Positions 9,911 through 20,706 of a DNA stretch of 64,000 nucleotides are shown piece by piece. The translations under genes and the position numbers were made by a program. The notes under the pieces are model-generated. The model saw only the letters and a list, made by a program, of their open reading frames with translations, searched no databases and had not been told where the DNA came from. Location of the stretch: positions 1-64,000 of the forward strand of contig CAJOHK010000005.1 of NCBI GenBank assembly GCA_905234285.1, in the 5' to 3' direction. The stretch is from an uncultured Bacteroidales bacterium (GTDB lineage: Bacteria > Bacteroidota > Bacteroidia > Bacteroidales > UBA932). How positions within the stretch are numbered: position 1 is the first letter of the stretch; each line of letters begins with the position of its first letter.

Positions 9911-10120
9911 TCACAATCCGGCCATCAGGGACTTTCTTACGGAGAGCCGGTAATCGGAGGGCGACATGCCCACCAGCCGCCTGAAGTAGCGTCCGAACAG
10001 GGACTGGGAGGGGAAGTTAAGGTCGTACGCGATTTGCTGTACCGTGTTCGCGGTAGTGTTGCTTCACCAGTTGCAGAAATTGCATCATCACTTCATTGGA
10101 GCGGTGCTGCGCATCGTTTC
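9911..10120 (-). pseudogene. Decayed AraC-family regulator C-terminal HTH fragment
   Basis: Reverse strand reads NDAQHRSNEVMMQFLQLVKQHYREH, frameshift, then TVQQIAYDLNFPSQSLFGRYFRRLVGMSPSDYRLSVRKSLMAGL*. Confidence 0.75.
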
Positions 10121-10210
10121 CAGCGGTGCTGCATACCTACCAGGACTATGAGTGGACCATTACCGCCTCGCAGCCTATTGATCGCTATGTGCAGTGCATC
10201 GACGCTTATT

Positions 10211-10248
10211 GTAAGCCTGCGAAGTTTTTGCTAACTTTGCAGGCTTAC
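10211..10248. other. 16-bp inverted repeat (GTAAGCCTGCGAAGTT-TTTGCT-AACTTTGCAGGCTTAC) overlapping a TAACTTTG -7-like box
   Basis: One mismatch (G.T) in the stem; 11 nt upstream of the DUF2723 ATG. Confidence 0.75.
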
Positions 10249-10259
10249 TGTAATAAGAT

Positions 10260-13200
10260 ATGGATCGGAAATCTTTCAATAAGTGGAATTGGATAGTGGC
10301 GCTGGCCGTATTTGTGATTTCGGCCTGCACCTATCTTTCCACCATAGAGCCCACGGCGTCCTTCTGGGACTGCGGCGAGTTCATTGCATCGTCCTATAAA
10401 CTGGAAGTGGGCCACCCTCCGGGAAACCCCGTGTTCCAGCTCATCGCCCGCTTCTTTACCATTCCGGTAGCGCCGGAACATGCTGCCGTGGCCGTAAATG
10501 CCATGAATGCCCTCCTGAGCGCCCTCACCATCTTCTTCCTGTACCTCACCATCGTGTTCTTTGCCAAACGGCTGGTGTTGGGCCGGGGAGAGGAGACTAT
10601 CGGCCTGGGAAAGGCAATTTCCATCTTCGGCGCTGGTGCTGTGGGTGCTTTGGCCTATTGCTTTAGCGACACCTTCTGGTTCAGTGCGGTAGAGGGCGAG
10701 GTGTATGCCATGAGCTCGCTGTTCACGGCGCTGGTGTTCTGGGCCATGTGCCGCTGGTACGAGACCGCCGATGAGCCTCATGCCAACCGCTGGATTGTGC
10801 TTATAGCCTTCCTCATGGGCCTGAGTATCGGCGTCCATCTGCTGAACCTCCTTACCATCCCGGCCTTCGTGTTCATGTACTACTATCGCATGAACGAGGA
10901 TAAAAAGCTGCCCTTCGCGAAGCTGGCGGGCATTTTTGCTATCGGCGTGGTCATCGAGTTCCTGCTGGTGTACCTGTTCATCCCGTATCTTCCCAAGCTG
11001 GCCGCCTTCTTCGACCGTGTGTTCGTGAACGGCTTCGGCCTGCCGTATAACAGCGGCGCCCTGTTCTTCATGGTGGCCCTGCTGGGTCTGTGCTTCTGGG
11101 CGCTGTTTGTCACTCTCCGGAAGGGGAAAGTGTTCTGGAATACCGTGCTGCTGTGCGTTACCACGCTGGTTATCGGCTTTTCGCTCTTCTCTATCGTGAT
11201 TATCCGTTCCAGCGTAAAAACGCCCACCAACGAGTATCAGCCCGATAACCCCTACACCCTGGTGCGCTACCTCAGCCGTGAGCAATACGGCAGCACGCCG
11301 CTCATCTACGGCCAGTACTTTGACGCTCCCTACGACCTCAAGATGGACAAATACTGGGCACCCCTGGACGGCAAATACATCAAGGCCGATTCTCCGGCCG
11401 ATGCCGCCTACAAGCCCGAGGGCAAGATGCTGTTCCCGCGCATGTGGTCGGCGGCCGATTCCCGCTATATAGACTTCTACAACCAGTATACAGAAGGCAA
11501 GGGAACGCGGGTGCGTGGAGCCACATACCGCAAGCCCACTTTTGCCGCCAATATGGCCTACTTCTTTGACTATCAGCTCAATTGGATGTATTGGCGCTAC
11601 TTTATGTGGAACTTTGTGGGCCGCCAGAACGAGATTCACAGCCCGGTGCCGGGCAACGTGTTCTACGGCAACTGGGAGAGCGGTATCACCATCCTGGACC
11701 AGATCAGGCTGGGGGACCAGTCCGACGCCCCGGCTCCGCTGCGGGACAACAAGGGCAAGAATCACTATTACTTCCTGCCCCTGCTGCTGGGCCTGCTGGG
11801 TCTTATTGTCCAGTTCGACCGCGACAAACGCGGCAGCTGGCTGGTGTTCCTCATGTTCTTCATGACCGGCATCGCCATTGTGCTGTACCTTAACCAGCCG
11901 CCTTATCAGGTGCGCGAGCGGGATTACGCCTATGCGGGTTCCTTCTATATGTTTGCCATCTGGATTGGCCTGGGCGTGGTGGCCATTTATCAATGGCTGA
12001 CCGATGTCCTCAAGGGGCGGCAGCAGGTGGTATCGGCCTCGGCCGTGACGCTGCTGTGCCTGGGTGTGCCGGCCCTCATGGCCGCGCAAAACTGGGACGA
12101 CCACGACCGCTCCCATCGCTATACGGCTCCCGAAATGGCTGCCAACTACCTCAATTCGGTGGGGCCGAACGGCTTTCTGGTAACCCACGGTGACAACGAT
12201 ACCTTCCCGCTCTGGTATGCCCAGGAGATCGGGGGCGTGCGCACCGACGTTCGCGTTGTGAACACCTCCCTGCTGGGCACCGACTGGTACATCGACCAGA
12301 TGAAGTGGGCCTGCAACGAGAGTGCTCCGCTGCCGCTCACCGTCCCGGCCTCGCAATACCTCTATGGTACCAACGAGTTCGTTTACATTGCCTACGACGA
12401 CGGTTCGCCCATGTTCATCAAGGATGTGATGGACGTGTTCAAGGATCCCAAGATGAAGGTGGCGCTGGAGGGCGGCCGAAAGCTGGACTTCATTTGCGCC
12501 CGCAACATCGTGCTTCCCGTGAACAAGGAGAACTGCATCAAATACGGCATTGTTCCGGCCCGGTTTGCCGACGAGATTCCGGACCAGATCATGCTCACCA
12601 TGTCCAAGGACAAGAACTACCTCTCCAAGCCGGAACTGTTCATGCTGGACCTGCTGTCGGGCTATGAGTGGGACCGTCCGCTCCATGTGCTCAACATGGG
12701 CGGGGACATCAATGTGGGCATCAAGGACTATCTGATGTACGACGGTTTTTCCTACCGCTTTACACCCATCAAGAACAAGCCCGCCTCTACCGATGCAGGA
12801 AAGGTGGACGCCCTGGCACTCTATGACCGCATGAAGAACCTGTACAAATGGGATGCCCTCAAGCGTACAGATTACTTTGTAGACTACCAGAATATGTACA
12901 CCTTCCTGGGTGTGCTGTCCCAGCGGCAGATGTTCACCACGGTGGCCAATGCGCTCATCGATGCCAACGAGGACCAGAAGGCCCTGGAAATCATGGATCT
13001 TTGTCAGGAGAACTTCCCGGAAGCCAACTTCCCGCTGGAAAGCATTCCCATTGGCTTTGCCGGCAATGACTACATGGTGGCTCAGATGATAGAGAATTAC
13101 TACTATCTGGGTGCTACGGAGAAAGCCCACGACCTGGCCGCTCGCATGGGAGAGCAGTTATTGGAAACCGCTACCTTCTACGTGGAATGGGGCTCCCTGG

Positions 13201-13367
13201 GCCAGAACGAGTTCGAGACCGCCGGCCGCGTACTCCTGTACATAGCCGATGTAGCCAAACAGTACGGTGACAAGGAGCTGGCAAAAGACTTGACCGACCG
13301 CTTTGAAGACCTCCTCCATGCCGTAACCGGCAGTTACGGGCAGGAAGAAGGAGCCCCGGCCGAGTAG
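10260..13367 (+). CDS. DUF2723/GT117-like multi-pass membrane glycosyltransferase
   Basis: 1035 aa; YLSTIEPTASFWDCGEFIASSYKLEVGHPPGNPVFQLIARFF signature, many TM helices. Confidence 0.9.
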   Translation: MDRKSFNKWNWIVALAVFVISACTYLSTIEPTASFWDCGEFIASSYKLEVGHPPGNPVFQLIARFFTIPVAPEHAAVAVNAMNALLSALTIFFLYLTIVFFAKRLVLGRGEETIGLGKAISIFGAGAVGALAYCFSDTFWFSAVEGEVYAMSSLFTALVFWAMCRWYETADEPHANRWIVLIAFLMGLSIGVHLLNLLTIPAFVFMYYYRMNEDKKLPFAKLAGIFAIGVVIEFLLVYLFIPYLPKLAAFFDRVFVNGFGLPYNSGALFFMVALLGLCFWALFVTLRKGKVFWNTVLLCVTTLVIGFSLFSIVIIRSSVKTPTNEYQPDNPYTLVRYLSREQYGSTPLIYGQYFDAPYDLKMDKYWAPLDGKYIKADSPADAAYKPEGKMLFPRMWSAADSRYIDFYNQYTEGKGTRVRGATYRKPTFAANMAYFFDYQLNWMYWRYFMWNFVGRQNEIHSPVPGNVFYGNWESGITILDQIRLGDQSDAPAPLRDNKGKNHYYFLPLLLGLLGLIVQFDRDKRGSWLVFLMFFMTGIAIVLYLNQPPYQVRERDYAYAGSFYMFAIWIGLGVVAIYQWLTDVLKGRQQVVSASAVTLLCLGVPALMAAQNWDDHDRSHRYTAPEMAANYLNSVGPNGFLVTHGDNDTFPLWYAQEIGGVRTDVRVVNTSLLGTDWYIDQMKWACNESAPLPLTVPASQYLYGTNEFVYIAYDDGSPMFIKDVMDVFKDPKMKVALEGGRKLDFICARNIVLPVNKENCIKYGIVPARFADEIPDQIMLTMSKDKNYLSKPELFMLDLLSGYEWDRPLHVLNMGGDINVGIKDYLMYDGFSYRFTPIKNKPASTDAGKVDALALYDRMKNLYKWDALKRTDYFVDYQNMYTFLGVLSQRQMFTTVANALIDANEDQKALEIMDLCQENFPEANFPLESIPIGFAGNDYMVAQMIENYYYLGATEKAHDLAARMGEQLLETATFYVEWGSLGQNEFETAGRVLLYIADVAKQYGDKELAKDLTDRFEDLLHAVTGSYGQEEGAPAE

Positions 13368-13395
13368 CGCTTGGGGCGTAAGGATCGGCCCTAAT

Positions 13396-14340
13396 TTACC
13401 GCTTGAGCCGTACGTAGATGCTGAGCGGCAGGACTTTACCGAAAGAATCGTTGAAAGCCAGTTCCCCGGAAGTCATTTCGCGGAACTGGTTTTTAAATGC
13501 CTCCTTCACCACTGTCTCGCCCAGGGCGGCGCTGTAGCCGTTGGAGTACAAGTTCAAGACCATGAAGGCATCTCGTTCCGAAAGGATGGCGGCCACATTC
13601 TGCAGCAGGCCAAACAACAGCTCGTCCAGCTTCCATTTTTCGCCGTCCGGACCATGGCCATAGGCCGGCGGGTCCAGGATGATGCCGTCGTACTTATTGC
13701 CGCGTTTGGCCTCACGCTTGGCAAATTTGAGGGCGTCCTCCACCACCCAGCGAATGCCGTCCAGGCCGCTGCGCTCCATGTTTTCACGGGCCCAGGTAAC
13801 TACCTGACGCACACTGTCCAGGTGGGTGACATCGGCCCCGGCGCAGCGGGCGGCCAGGGAGGCGGCACCCGTATAGGCAAAGAGATTGAGCACGCGCGGT
13901 GCGGGCAGGCCGTTGGCCTTGTGGATGCGCACCAGGCGGGACGTCTCACGATAGATAAATTCCCAGTTGGGCGCCTGTTCGGGGAACACGCCCACATGTT
14001 TGAAGGAAGTGAGTCCCAGGCGCAGGGAAAGATGCAGATCGCTGGCAGCATGGGTCTCCGGGTCCGGGGCGCCATTGTAGGCAATGCCCCACTGGTCCTC
14101 CATGCGGCCGGTGCGCTCCCAGGTGCCGCTGTCTTCTTTCCCGGCCTTGCCAAAGCCGGCACCCGGCTTGAACACCACGTTGGCACGGCGACGCCAGTCG
14201 CTTTCCGGCAAGGACGGCGTCCACAGAGCCTTGGGCTCGGGACGCCGTAGTACATACTTGCCGAATCGCTCCAGCTTTTCTCCGTTGCCGGAGTCCAGGA
14301 GCTCGTAATCTTTCCAGTAGGATGCGGGAAACTCTACCAT
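13396..14340 (-). CDS. Class I SAM-dependent (rRNA-type) methyltransferase
   Basis: 314 aa; VLNLFAYTGAASLAARCAGADVTHLDSVRQVVTWARENMERSGL...DGIILDPPAYGHG. Confidence 0.88.
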   Translation of the reverse strand: MVEFPASYWKDYELLDSGNGEKLERFGKYVLRRPEPKALWTPSLPESDWRRRANVVFKPGAGFGKAGKEDSGTWERTGRMEDQWGIAYNGAPDPETHAASDLHLSLRLGLTSFKHVGVFPEQAPNWEFIYRETSRLVRIHKANGLPAPRVLNLFAYTGAASLAARCAGADVTHLDSVRQVVTWARENMERSGLDGIRWVVEDALKFAKREAKRGNKYDGIILDPPAYGHGPDGEKWKLDELLFGLLQNVAAILSERDAFMVLNLYSNGYSAALGETVVKEAFKNQFREMTSGELAFNDSFGKVLPLSIYVRLKR

Positions 14341-15593
14341 TAGTCCTGAATGGCAGCGATGCCGGGGAGGGTCTTGCCCTCGATGGCTTCCAGCATGGCG
14401 CCACCGCCGGTGGAAACGTAGCTCACCTTGTCGGCGTAACCCATCTGGGTAACAGCGGCCACGGAGTCACCGCCACCCACCAGGGTGTAGGCGCCGTTCT
14501 TGGTGGCCTCGGCCAGGTCTTCGGCGATTTGGAGGGTACCTTTGGCAAAGTTAGGCAGCTCGAACACACCCACGGGACCGTTCCAGAGGATGGTCTTGGA
14601 GCTCAGGATGATCTTCTTCCAGTTCTCCAGGCTCTCCGGGGCGGCATCCATGCCTTCCCAGTCTTCGGGAATCTGGTTGATGGGGAAAATCTTGCGGGGC
14701 GTATCGTTGTCGAAAGCCTGACCGCAAACGGTAGCAACGCTCAGGGAAAGGTTCACGCCCTTCTCCTTGGCTTCCTTCATGATTTCCAGTGCATCGGGAA
14801 TGAGCTCGTCCTCGTGCAGGGAGTTGCCGATCTGGCCACCCTGGGCCTTGATGAAGGTGTAACCCATGCCGCCGCCGATGATGAGGTTGTCCACTTTGCC
14901 CACCAAGTTCTTGAGAACGGCGAGTTTGGAGCTTACCTTGGAACCGCCGATGATGGCAGTGAGGGGACGCTGGGCGTTCTTGAGCACGTTGTCGATGGCC
15001 TTGATCTCGCCTTCCATGAGGTAGCCGAACATCTTGTCATTGGGGAAGTACTCGGCGATGAGGGCGGTAGAACCGTGTGCGCGGTGAGCGGTGCCGAAAG
15101 CGTCGTTGATGTAGCAGTCGGCGTAGCTGGCGAGCTTCTTGACGAACTCTTTCTGGGAGGCCTTCACGGCAGCCTTGGCGGCTTTCTTTTCCTCGTCGGA
15201 GGCATCCTCGGCCAGGCCGCGGGGTTTGCCTTCTTCCTCGGCGTAGTAGCGCAGGTTCTCCAGCAGCAGGGCCTGTCCGGGCTTAAGGGCGGCAGCCTCG
15301 GCATCGGCCTTCTGGCAATCCTCGGCGAACTGTACGGGAACGCCCAGGCACTCGCTCACATGAGCCACGATGTGCTTGAGGGAGAATTTGGGATCTACCT
15401 TCTTGGGACGGCCCAGGTGAGACATGATAATGACGGAACCGCCGCCGGCGAGCACCTTTTTGAGGGTGGGCATGGCCCTGCGGATACGGGTATCATCGGT
15501 AATCTCGAAGTTTTCGTTCAGGGGAACGTTGAAGTCTACGCGTACGATGGCACGTTTGCCGGTAAAGTCGTACTTGTCAATGAATTGTTGCAT
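14340..15593 (-). CDS. pgk: Phosphoglycerate kinase
   Basis: 417 aa; [54 protein letters not shown]. Confidence 0.98.
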   Translation of the reverse strand: MQQFIDKYDFTGKRAIVRVDFNVPLNENFEITDDTRIRRAMPTLKKVLAGGGSVIIMSHLGRPKKVDPKFSLKHIVAHVSECLGVPVQFAEDCQKADAEAAALKPGQALLLENLRYYAEEEGKPRGLAEDASDEEKKAAKAAVKASQKEFVKKLASYADCYINDAFGTAHRAHGSTALIAEYFPNDKMFGYLMEGEIKAIDNVLKNAQRPLTAIIGGSKVSSKLAVLKNLVGKVDNLIIGGGMGYTFIKAQGGQIGNSLHEDELIPDALEIMKEAKEKGVNLSLSVATVCGQAFDNDTPRKIFPINQIPEDWEGMDAAPESLENWKKIILSSKTILWNGPVGVFELPNFAKGTLQIAEDLAEATKNGAYTLVGGGDSVAAVTQMGYADKVSYVSTGGGAMLEAIEGKTLPGIAAIQD

Positions 15594-15653
15594 AGTTATG
15601 ATAGATGTTGAATATTTTTCCAGCCTGCAAATTTACGCATCTTTGCGCATAAA

Positions 15654-16967
15654 TCAAAGCGACTTGTCGGTGCAGAGCGTCAGCAGGTAGGGGCGCAGTT
15701 CCTCCCAGTCGTAGTAGGGCGCGGGGGCCGATGACGCCAGGGCGGGGATGGTGGTCTCCTGCTCGTTGTACAGGAATTTGACCAGCACGCTACCGGCTTT
15801 GTTCTTGTAAAAAGCCATCTGGAGATTGCTGCCCATGCACAGGTATTTCCACAGATACATATTGCTCTCCGAGGCCTTCCCGGCAGGAATTTCGGTCCCC
15901 ATGGGATCCAGGCCGATGAGGCTGGCCAGCGGGAAGAGGGCGCTGTCGTGGCCGAATCGGAGGTCGGCGGCCACATTGCCGGCGGCAAGGGCGGCATCGG
16001 CCCGGTTCACCACGTCTTCCAGCAGCCATTTGGCCTGCCAGCGCAGGTACTTGCCGAATTCGACCGTGTTGCCGAAGGTCTGGTAATACTTTTCATTGAA
16101 GAACTTGCTCAGCGCCAGCAGTTCTTCCCGGGTGAAATAGCGGAATACATCCACCGGGCCGGCTTCCAGGAGCAGGTCCTGGGCATCGGCGGCAATGTAA
16201 AAGAGGTATTTGGCAAAGCGGTACGGGTCCGGAACCACGGCTGCCGTTTGGGGACCGGGGAGGAAGAAGGCTTCCATCATGTGCTGCGGGTTCACCAGGG
16301 CATGGAGTACGGAGTCCTCCAGCGCGACGCTGCGGTTCAGGGTGGCCTCATCGTACTCGTAGTAATCGTGCATGATGACGGTTTGCGTAGGGTCTCCGGT
16401 GATGAAATCCATTTCCAGTTCAGGTGCCTGGCTCCAGAGCGCACCGGTAAAGTTGGACATGCTTATGAGGCAGCGGCGGATCTTGCTGGACTGGCAGTGC
16501 ACCTTGCCGCCTTTGTCAAAAGCCGGCTGGAAGCGCTTGTACATGCGCCGGGCGATGCCCTGATGCTCCTGCCCGCCCCGCAAGGTGAGCTCGCCGTCCA
16601 TGCCCACGTGCTGGTCATACAGCCTGGAGACGTCCTGGAAGAGGGAATCGCCCTTGGGGGTGAGGATGCCGGCCTGGGAGGCTTCGTTCAGGAGGGTCCA
16701 GGCAACGGTGCCGCCGCCGCCAATCTGCCGGCGGGAGCCGTGACGGCCGTAGTGGCTCACATAAAAGGGTTCATAGCCTTTGGGCGCTGCGGTTTGCGGG
16801 CCAGGGATGCCCTCGTAGCTGTGGAAAAGACCGGCGGTGCGGTCCCATTGGCCCTGCAAATCGGCCTCATAGTCACCGGTGAGAACCTGAGGAACGGGTT
16901 CCTGATTCTTCGGTCCCTGGCAGGAGGCGAACAGAAGCCCGGCAAGGAGGAGTAACAATACCAGCAT
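15654..16967 (-). CDS. Lipoprotein, histidine-type acid phosphatase family
   Basis: Start at MLVLLLLLAGLLFASC (lipobox); YVSHYGRHGSR (RHGxR) and FGHDSALFPL (HD) motifs. Confidence 0.82.
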   Translation of the reverse strand: MLVLLLLLAGLLFASCQGPKNQEPVPQVLTGDYEADLQGQWDRTAGLFHSYEGIPGPQTAAPKGYEPFYVSHYGRHGSRRQIGGGGTVAWTLLNEASQAGILTPKGDSLFQDVSRLYDQHVGMDGELTLRGGQEHQGIARRMYKRFQPAFDKGGKVHCQSSKIRRCLISMSNFTGALWSQAPELEMDFITGDPTQTVIMHDYYEYDEATLNRSVALEDSVLHALVNPQHMMEAFFLPGPQTAAVVPDPYRFAKYLFYIAADAQDLLLEAGPVDVFRYFTREELLALSKFFNEKYYQTFGNTVEFGKYLRWQAKWLLEDVVNRADAALAAGNVAADLRFGHDSALFPLASLIGLDPMGTEIPAGKASESNMYLWKYLCMGSNLQMAFYKNKAGSVLVKFLYNEQETTIPALASSAPAPYYDWEELRPYLLTLCTDKSL

Positions 16968-17043
16968 AATCTTCTTTTTAAAGCGGCTGCAATTTACGAT
17001 TTTTTGGACAACCGGCCATAAAAAATCACTACCTTTGTGTATT

Positions 17044-18108
17044 ATGAAAAGAATTGCACTGCTCCTCTTTCTGGTGAGCGCCCTCGCAGGTGCGCAAACC
17101 CGCTGGTATCCGGGCTGTGAAATGGGCCTGGGCGGCAAGTTGCTGCAAACCGGGAATCCCTATCACCGGGCCGACACCTCCCGCTACGCCTTTGTGGGCG
17201 CCGAACGCAACCTGGTGATGTGTTCGGCCGGCCTCACCCTGCATTTCAAGACCAACTCCAAGTTCATCAAGCTGCAGGCCGGGTACGGCTATATCTATGG
17301 TGGCCGCACCACTAACCAGTTGTCGGTGATGGGCTTCGACCTGTACATCCGGCAGGACGGCCGGTGGCTGTGGGCCTCGGCGGCCGTGCCATCGAAAGGC
17401 AAAGAGGATCAGGCCTTTACCCTCCTGGCCGATATGGACGGCAGCGAGCATGAGTGCCTGCTGTATCTTCCCATGTACAGTGAGCTTCGCAGCCTGCAGG
17501 TGGGCCTGGAGGAAGGTGCCACGCTGGCTATAGTGCCAGAAGCATCGGCCTTTAAGCTGGCGGTACACGGCTCCAGCTTTACCATGGGGGTGTCCACTAG
17601 CCGGCCGGGCATGAGCTACCCCGTGCAACTGGCCCGCCGCACCGGCCTCACCGTGCTGCCTTTCGGCATGAGCGGCAACTGCAAACTGCAGCCAGCCTAT
17701 GCCCAAGCCCTCTCCGACGCCCAGTTTGACGCACTGCTTCTGGACACCTTCTCCAATCCCTCCATCGAACAAATCAAGGAGCGCCTGTTCCCCTTTATTG
17801 AGCAGGTACAGGCGGCCCATCCGGGCGTTCCGCTCATCTTCCAGCGCACCATTTACCGGGAATACCGAAACTTTAACACGGTTAAAGATGCCTTTGAGGC
17901 CCGCCGGATAGAGGTGACCGATTCACTCATGTCCATCGCCTGTGAAAAGTACCCGGACGTGTATTACCTGCACCCCTGTGCTACGCCCAAGTCCCACGAG
18001 AGCTCCGTAGACGGAACCCATCCCGGCGATTACGGCTACACCCTCTGGGAACAGTCCATCGAAAAGCCCCTGCTAAAGATTCTGCGGAAGTACGGGTATA
18101 AGCGCTAG
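17044..18108 (+). CDS. Secreted SGNH/GDSL-type hydrolase
   Basis: Signal peptide; VHGSSFTMGVSTSRPGMSYP, SVDGTHPGDYGYTLW (DGxH...). Confidence 0.8.
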   Translation: MKRIALLLFLVSALAGAQTRWYPGCEMGLGGKLLQTGNPYHRADTSRYAFVGAERNLVMCSAGLTLHFKTNSKFIKLQAGYGYIYGGRTTNQLSVMGFDLYIRQDGRWLWASAAVPSKGKEDQAFTLLADMDGSEHECLLYLPMYSELRSLQVGLEEGATLAIVPEASAFKLAVHGSSFTMGVSTSRPGMSYPVQLARRTGLTVLPFGMSGNCKLQPAYAQALSDAQFDALLLDTFSNPSIEQIKERLFPFIEQVQAAHPGVPLIFQRTIYREYRNFNTVKDAFEARRIEVTDSLMSIACEKYPDVYYLHPCATPKSHESSVDGTHPGDYGYTLWEQSIEKPLLKILRKYGYKR

Positions 18109-18171
18109 GCCGCAGCTTAACACCCCCAGAACTTAGCAACGGCCAGCCCGTCCGCATGCCCCCCCGGCGTC

Positions 18172-19056
18172 TTAGCGCCCGGTGGGCTTGGCGAAGTGCG
18201 TGGGCTCCTTCTTTTTGGGAAGGGGCTCGGGGTGCTGTGCCATGGCGGGATGCTTGGTTACGTAGGCGTACACCAGGAAACCAATGCCCAGCAGCACAAA
18301 GGGAATACTGAGCAGCTGGCCCATGTTCAGGGCCATGTTGGCCTCGAAGTCCACTTGGTCGTTCTTGATGAACTCAATGAGGAAGCGGCTGCCAAAGCAT
18401 ACAATGAAGAAAATGCCGAAGAAAGTGCCCCGGTACAGTTTTTCCAGTTTGTGGTTGTAAAGCCACAGCAGGCCAAGGCCCAGCAGCAGGTAAGTGCCGG
18501 CCTCGTACAGCTGGGTGGGGTGGCAGGGGACGGTTTCCCCGTTGCGCTCGAAGATGAATCCCCAGGGGAGACTGGTAGGACCGCCGTAAATCTCGGAATT
18601 GAATAGATTGCCCAGCCGGATAAAACAGGCGGCGAAGGCAATGGGAATGACCACGTGGTCTACAATCCAGAAGAAGTCAAAGCCGTTCTTGGGGCCGTAT
18701 TTGCGGGCATACCACCACATGCCCAGAATGAGTGCGATGGTGCCGCCGTGGCTGGCCAGACCTCCTTTCCAGGGCATGAAGATTTCCCAGAAACCGGCCC
18801 AGCTGCCAAAGTAGTAGTCGGGCTGGTAGAAGATGCAATGCCCCAGCCGGGCGCCCACGATGGTGCAGATGAGCATGGTATAGAGCAGGGGATCCAGCAG
18901 ATTGACATCTATCTTTTCCCGCTGGAAGAAATGCTTCATGATGAACCATCCCAGAATGAACCCGCCCACAAACAGGAGCGAGTACCAGCGCAATTCGAAT
19001 CCGCCCAGACGAAGGATGGCAGGATCGATATTCCAGTGAACAACCAAATATTCCAT
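18172..19056 (-). CDS. lgt: Prolipoprotein diacylglyceryl transferase
   Basis: VGARLGHCIFYQPDYY, WKGGLASHGG, FIRLGNLFNSEIYG signatures; ATG at 19056. Confidence 0.95.
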   Translation of the reverse strand: MEYLVVHWNIDPAILRLGGFELRWYSLLFVGGFILGWFIMKHFFQREKIDVNLLDPLLYTMLICTIVGARLGHCIFYQPDYYFGSWAGFWEIFMPWKGGLASHGGTIALILGMWWYARKYGPKNGFDFFWIVDHVVIPIAFAACFIRLGNLFNSEIYGGPTSLPWGFIFERNGETVPCHPTQLYEAGTYLLLGLGLLWLYNHKLEKLYRGTFFGIFFIVCFGSRFLIEFIKNDQVDFEANMALNMGQLLSIPFVLLGIGFLVYAYVTKHPAMAQHPEPLPKKKEPTHFAKPTGR

Positions 19057-19187
19057 AGCAGCCACAAAGATAATAAAAAATGCCGACAGTCATTCTGCCT
19101 TCTTCTGTCATTCTGAGCCAAGCGAAGAATCTATTTTATCAGGTGCGATTTTTGTAGTATATTTGCAACTTAATTTTGTAGTAGTGT

Positions 19188-20693
19188 ATGAAGATAAAAA
19201 AACTGATCCTGACCCTTGCGCTGCTGGTACCTGTTGCGGCGCAGGCGCAGTTTCAAGGCGATGAGCGGCCGGCCGCCGGGGATACGGTTCTGCTTTCCCT
19301 GGACGATGCCATCAAAATAGCCCTGTCGGAGAATACATCCGTAAAAGTGGCCGATATGGAAGTGCAGCGCACCAAGTATGCGCAGCGGGGCTCCTATGGC
19401 GCCCTTTTCCCGCAAATCAGCGCATCGGGCATGTACAGCTATGCTATTCAAAAGCAAAAGGTGTACTTCGGCTCGGACGACGACAGCGGCTCTTCCAGCT
19501 CCGGCGGCATGGCCTCCATGATGACCAGCGCCTTTGAGCCCATTATGTATTACATCAATCAGCTGTACGAGGCTACCAATACGCCCTTTGTTCCCTATGT
19601 GGCCCCTAAGCAGGAAGAGACTGCCTCCAGCGGCGGTGACGCCATAGAGATGGGCCGGCGCAACCAGGTAACCCTGGGGCTGTCGGCCGCCATGCCCATC
19701 GTAAATGTCCAGCTGTGGGAGAGCCTGCGCCTGACCGGCGACCAGGTGGAGCTGGCCGTGGAGCAGGCCCGCGAATCCCGCCTGGGAACGGTGTCTTCGG
19801 TCAAACAGGCCTATTACGCCGTGCTCATGGCCAAAGCCTCCTACGATGTGTATAACGCCGTATTTGAGAACGCCGTCCAAAACTGCAAGCTCACCGAGAT
19901 GCGGTATAACGCCCAAAAGGCCTCCGACATGGATCTGGCCCGTGCGCAAAGCTCGCTGGCGGCCGCCATCCCCAACGTGTACAACGCCGAGAATGCCATC
20001 TACCTGGCCCTGTGGCAGCTTAAGGCTGTGATGGGCGTAGACCTGGATATGGCAGTGGACGTGAGGGGCCGTCTGGAAGACTATGCCGCCCAGATGTTTT
20101 ACGACATCAATGAGGGCAGCGAGGCCACCCTGGACCGCAACAGCCAGATGCGCCAGCTCGCCACCCAGGCCGAGATGCTGGCCAAGCAAATCCGCATGCA
20201 GACATATGCCTGCCTGCCCACCCTGTCCATGCAGCTGAGCTACAATTACTACACCCAGAGCGACAAATTCAATCTGAGCCAGTGGAAATGGCTGCCGTCC
20301 AGCACCCTGGTGTTCAACCTCAGCATTCCCATCTTCACCGGCGGGCAGCGCTATCACGCCATCAAGCAAGCGCGCGTGCAGGCCAATGAGCTGGAACTCC
20401 AGCGCCAGAACGCCGAGCGCCAGCTCCGTATCGGCATCCGGCAGAGCCTTTCCACCATGGAAACATCCATGAAAACCTACGACGCCTCCAAGGAGGCCCT
20501 CAGGAGTGCCGAGAAAGCCTACGACATAGCTGCCAAGAGCTATCAGGTGGGCAAGAGCACCCTCACCGACCTCAACAACACCGAGCTCACCCTCACGCAA
20601 ACCCGTTTGCAGGTGGCCCAGGCCGTTTATAGTTTTGTGGTGGCCAAAGCAGGGCTGGAGCAGACCCTGGGCTACGATTTTTCCCAAGAATAA
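19188..20693 (+). CDS. TolC-family outer membrane efflux protein
   Basis: 501 aa; signal peptide, OEP repeat pattern, first gene of RND operon. Confidence 0.92.
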   Translation: MKIKKLILTLALLVPVAAQAQFQGDERPAAGDTVLLSLDDAIKIALSENTSVKVADMEVQRTKYAQRGSYGALFPQISASGMYSYAIQKQKVYFGSDDDSGSSSSGGMASMMTSAFEPIMYYINQLYEATNTPFVPYVAPKQEETASSGGDAIEMGRRNQVTLGLSAAMPIVNVQLWESLRLTGDQVELAVEQARESRLGTVSSVKQAYYAVLMAKASYDVYNAVFENAVQNCKLTEMRYNAQKASDMDLARAQSSLAAAIPNVYNAENAIYLALWQLKAVMGVDLDMAVDVRGRLEDYAAQMFYDINEGSEATLDRNSQMRQLATQAEMLAKQIRMQTYACLPTLSMQLSYNYYTQSDKFNLSQWKWLPSSTLVFNLSIPIFTGGQRYHAIKQARVQANELELQRQNAERQLRIGIRQSLSTMETSMKTYDASKEALRSAEKAYDIAAKSYQVGKSTLTDLNNTELTLTQTRLQVAQAVYSFVVAKAGLEQTLGYDFSQE

Positions 20694-20706
20694 ATAGAGA
20701 ACAAAT

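Noticed and set aside
10245-13130. 961 aa minus-strand ORF antisense to the DUF2723 gene
   Set aside because: Low-complexity, His/Gly-rich shadow translation without motifs; the real gene is on the plus strand.
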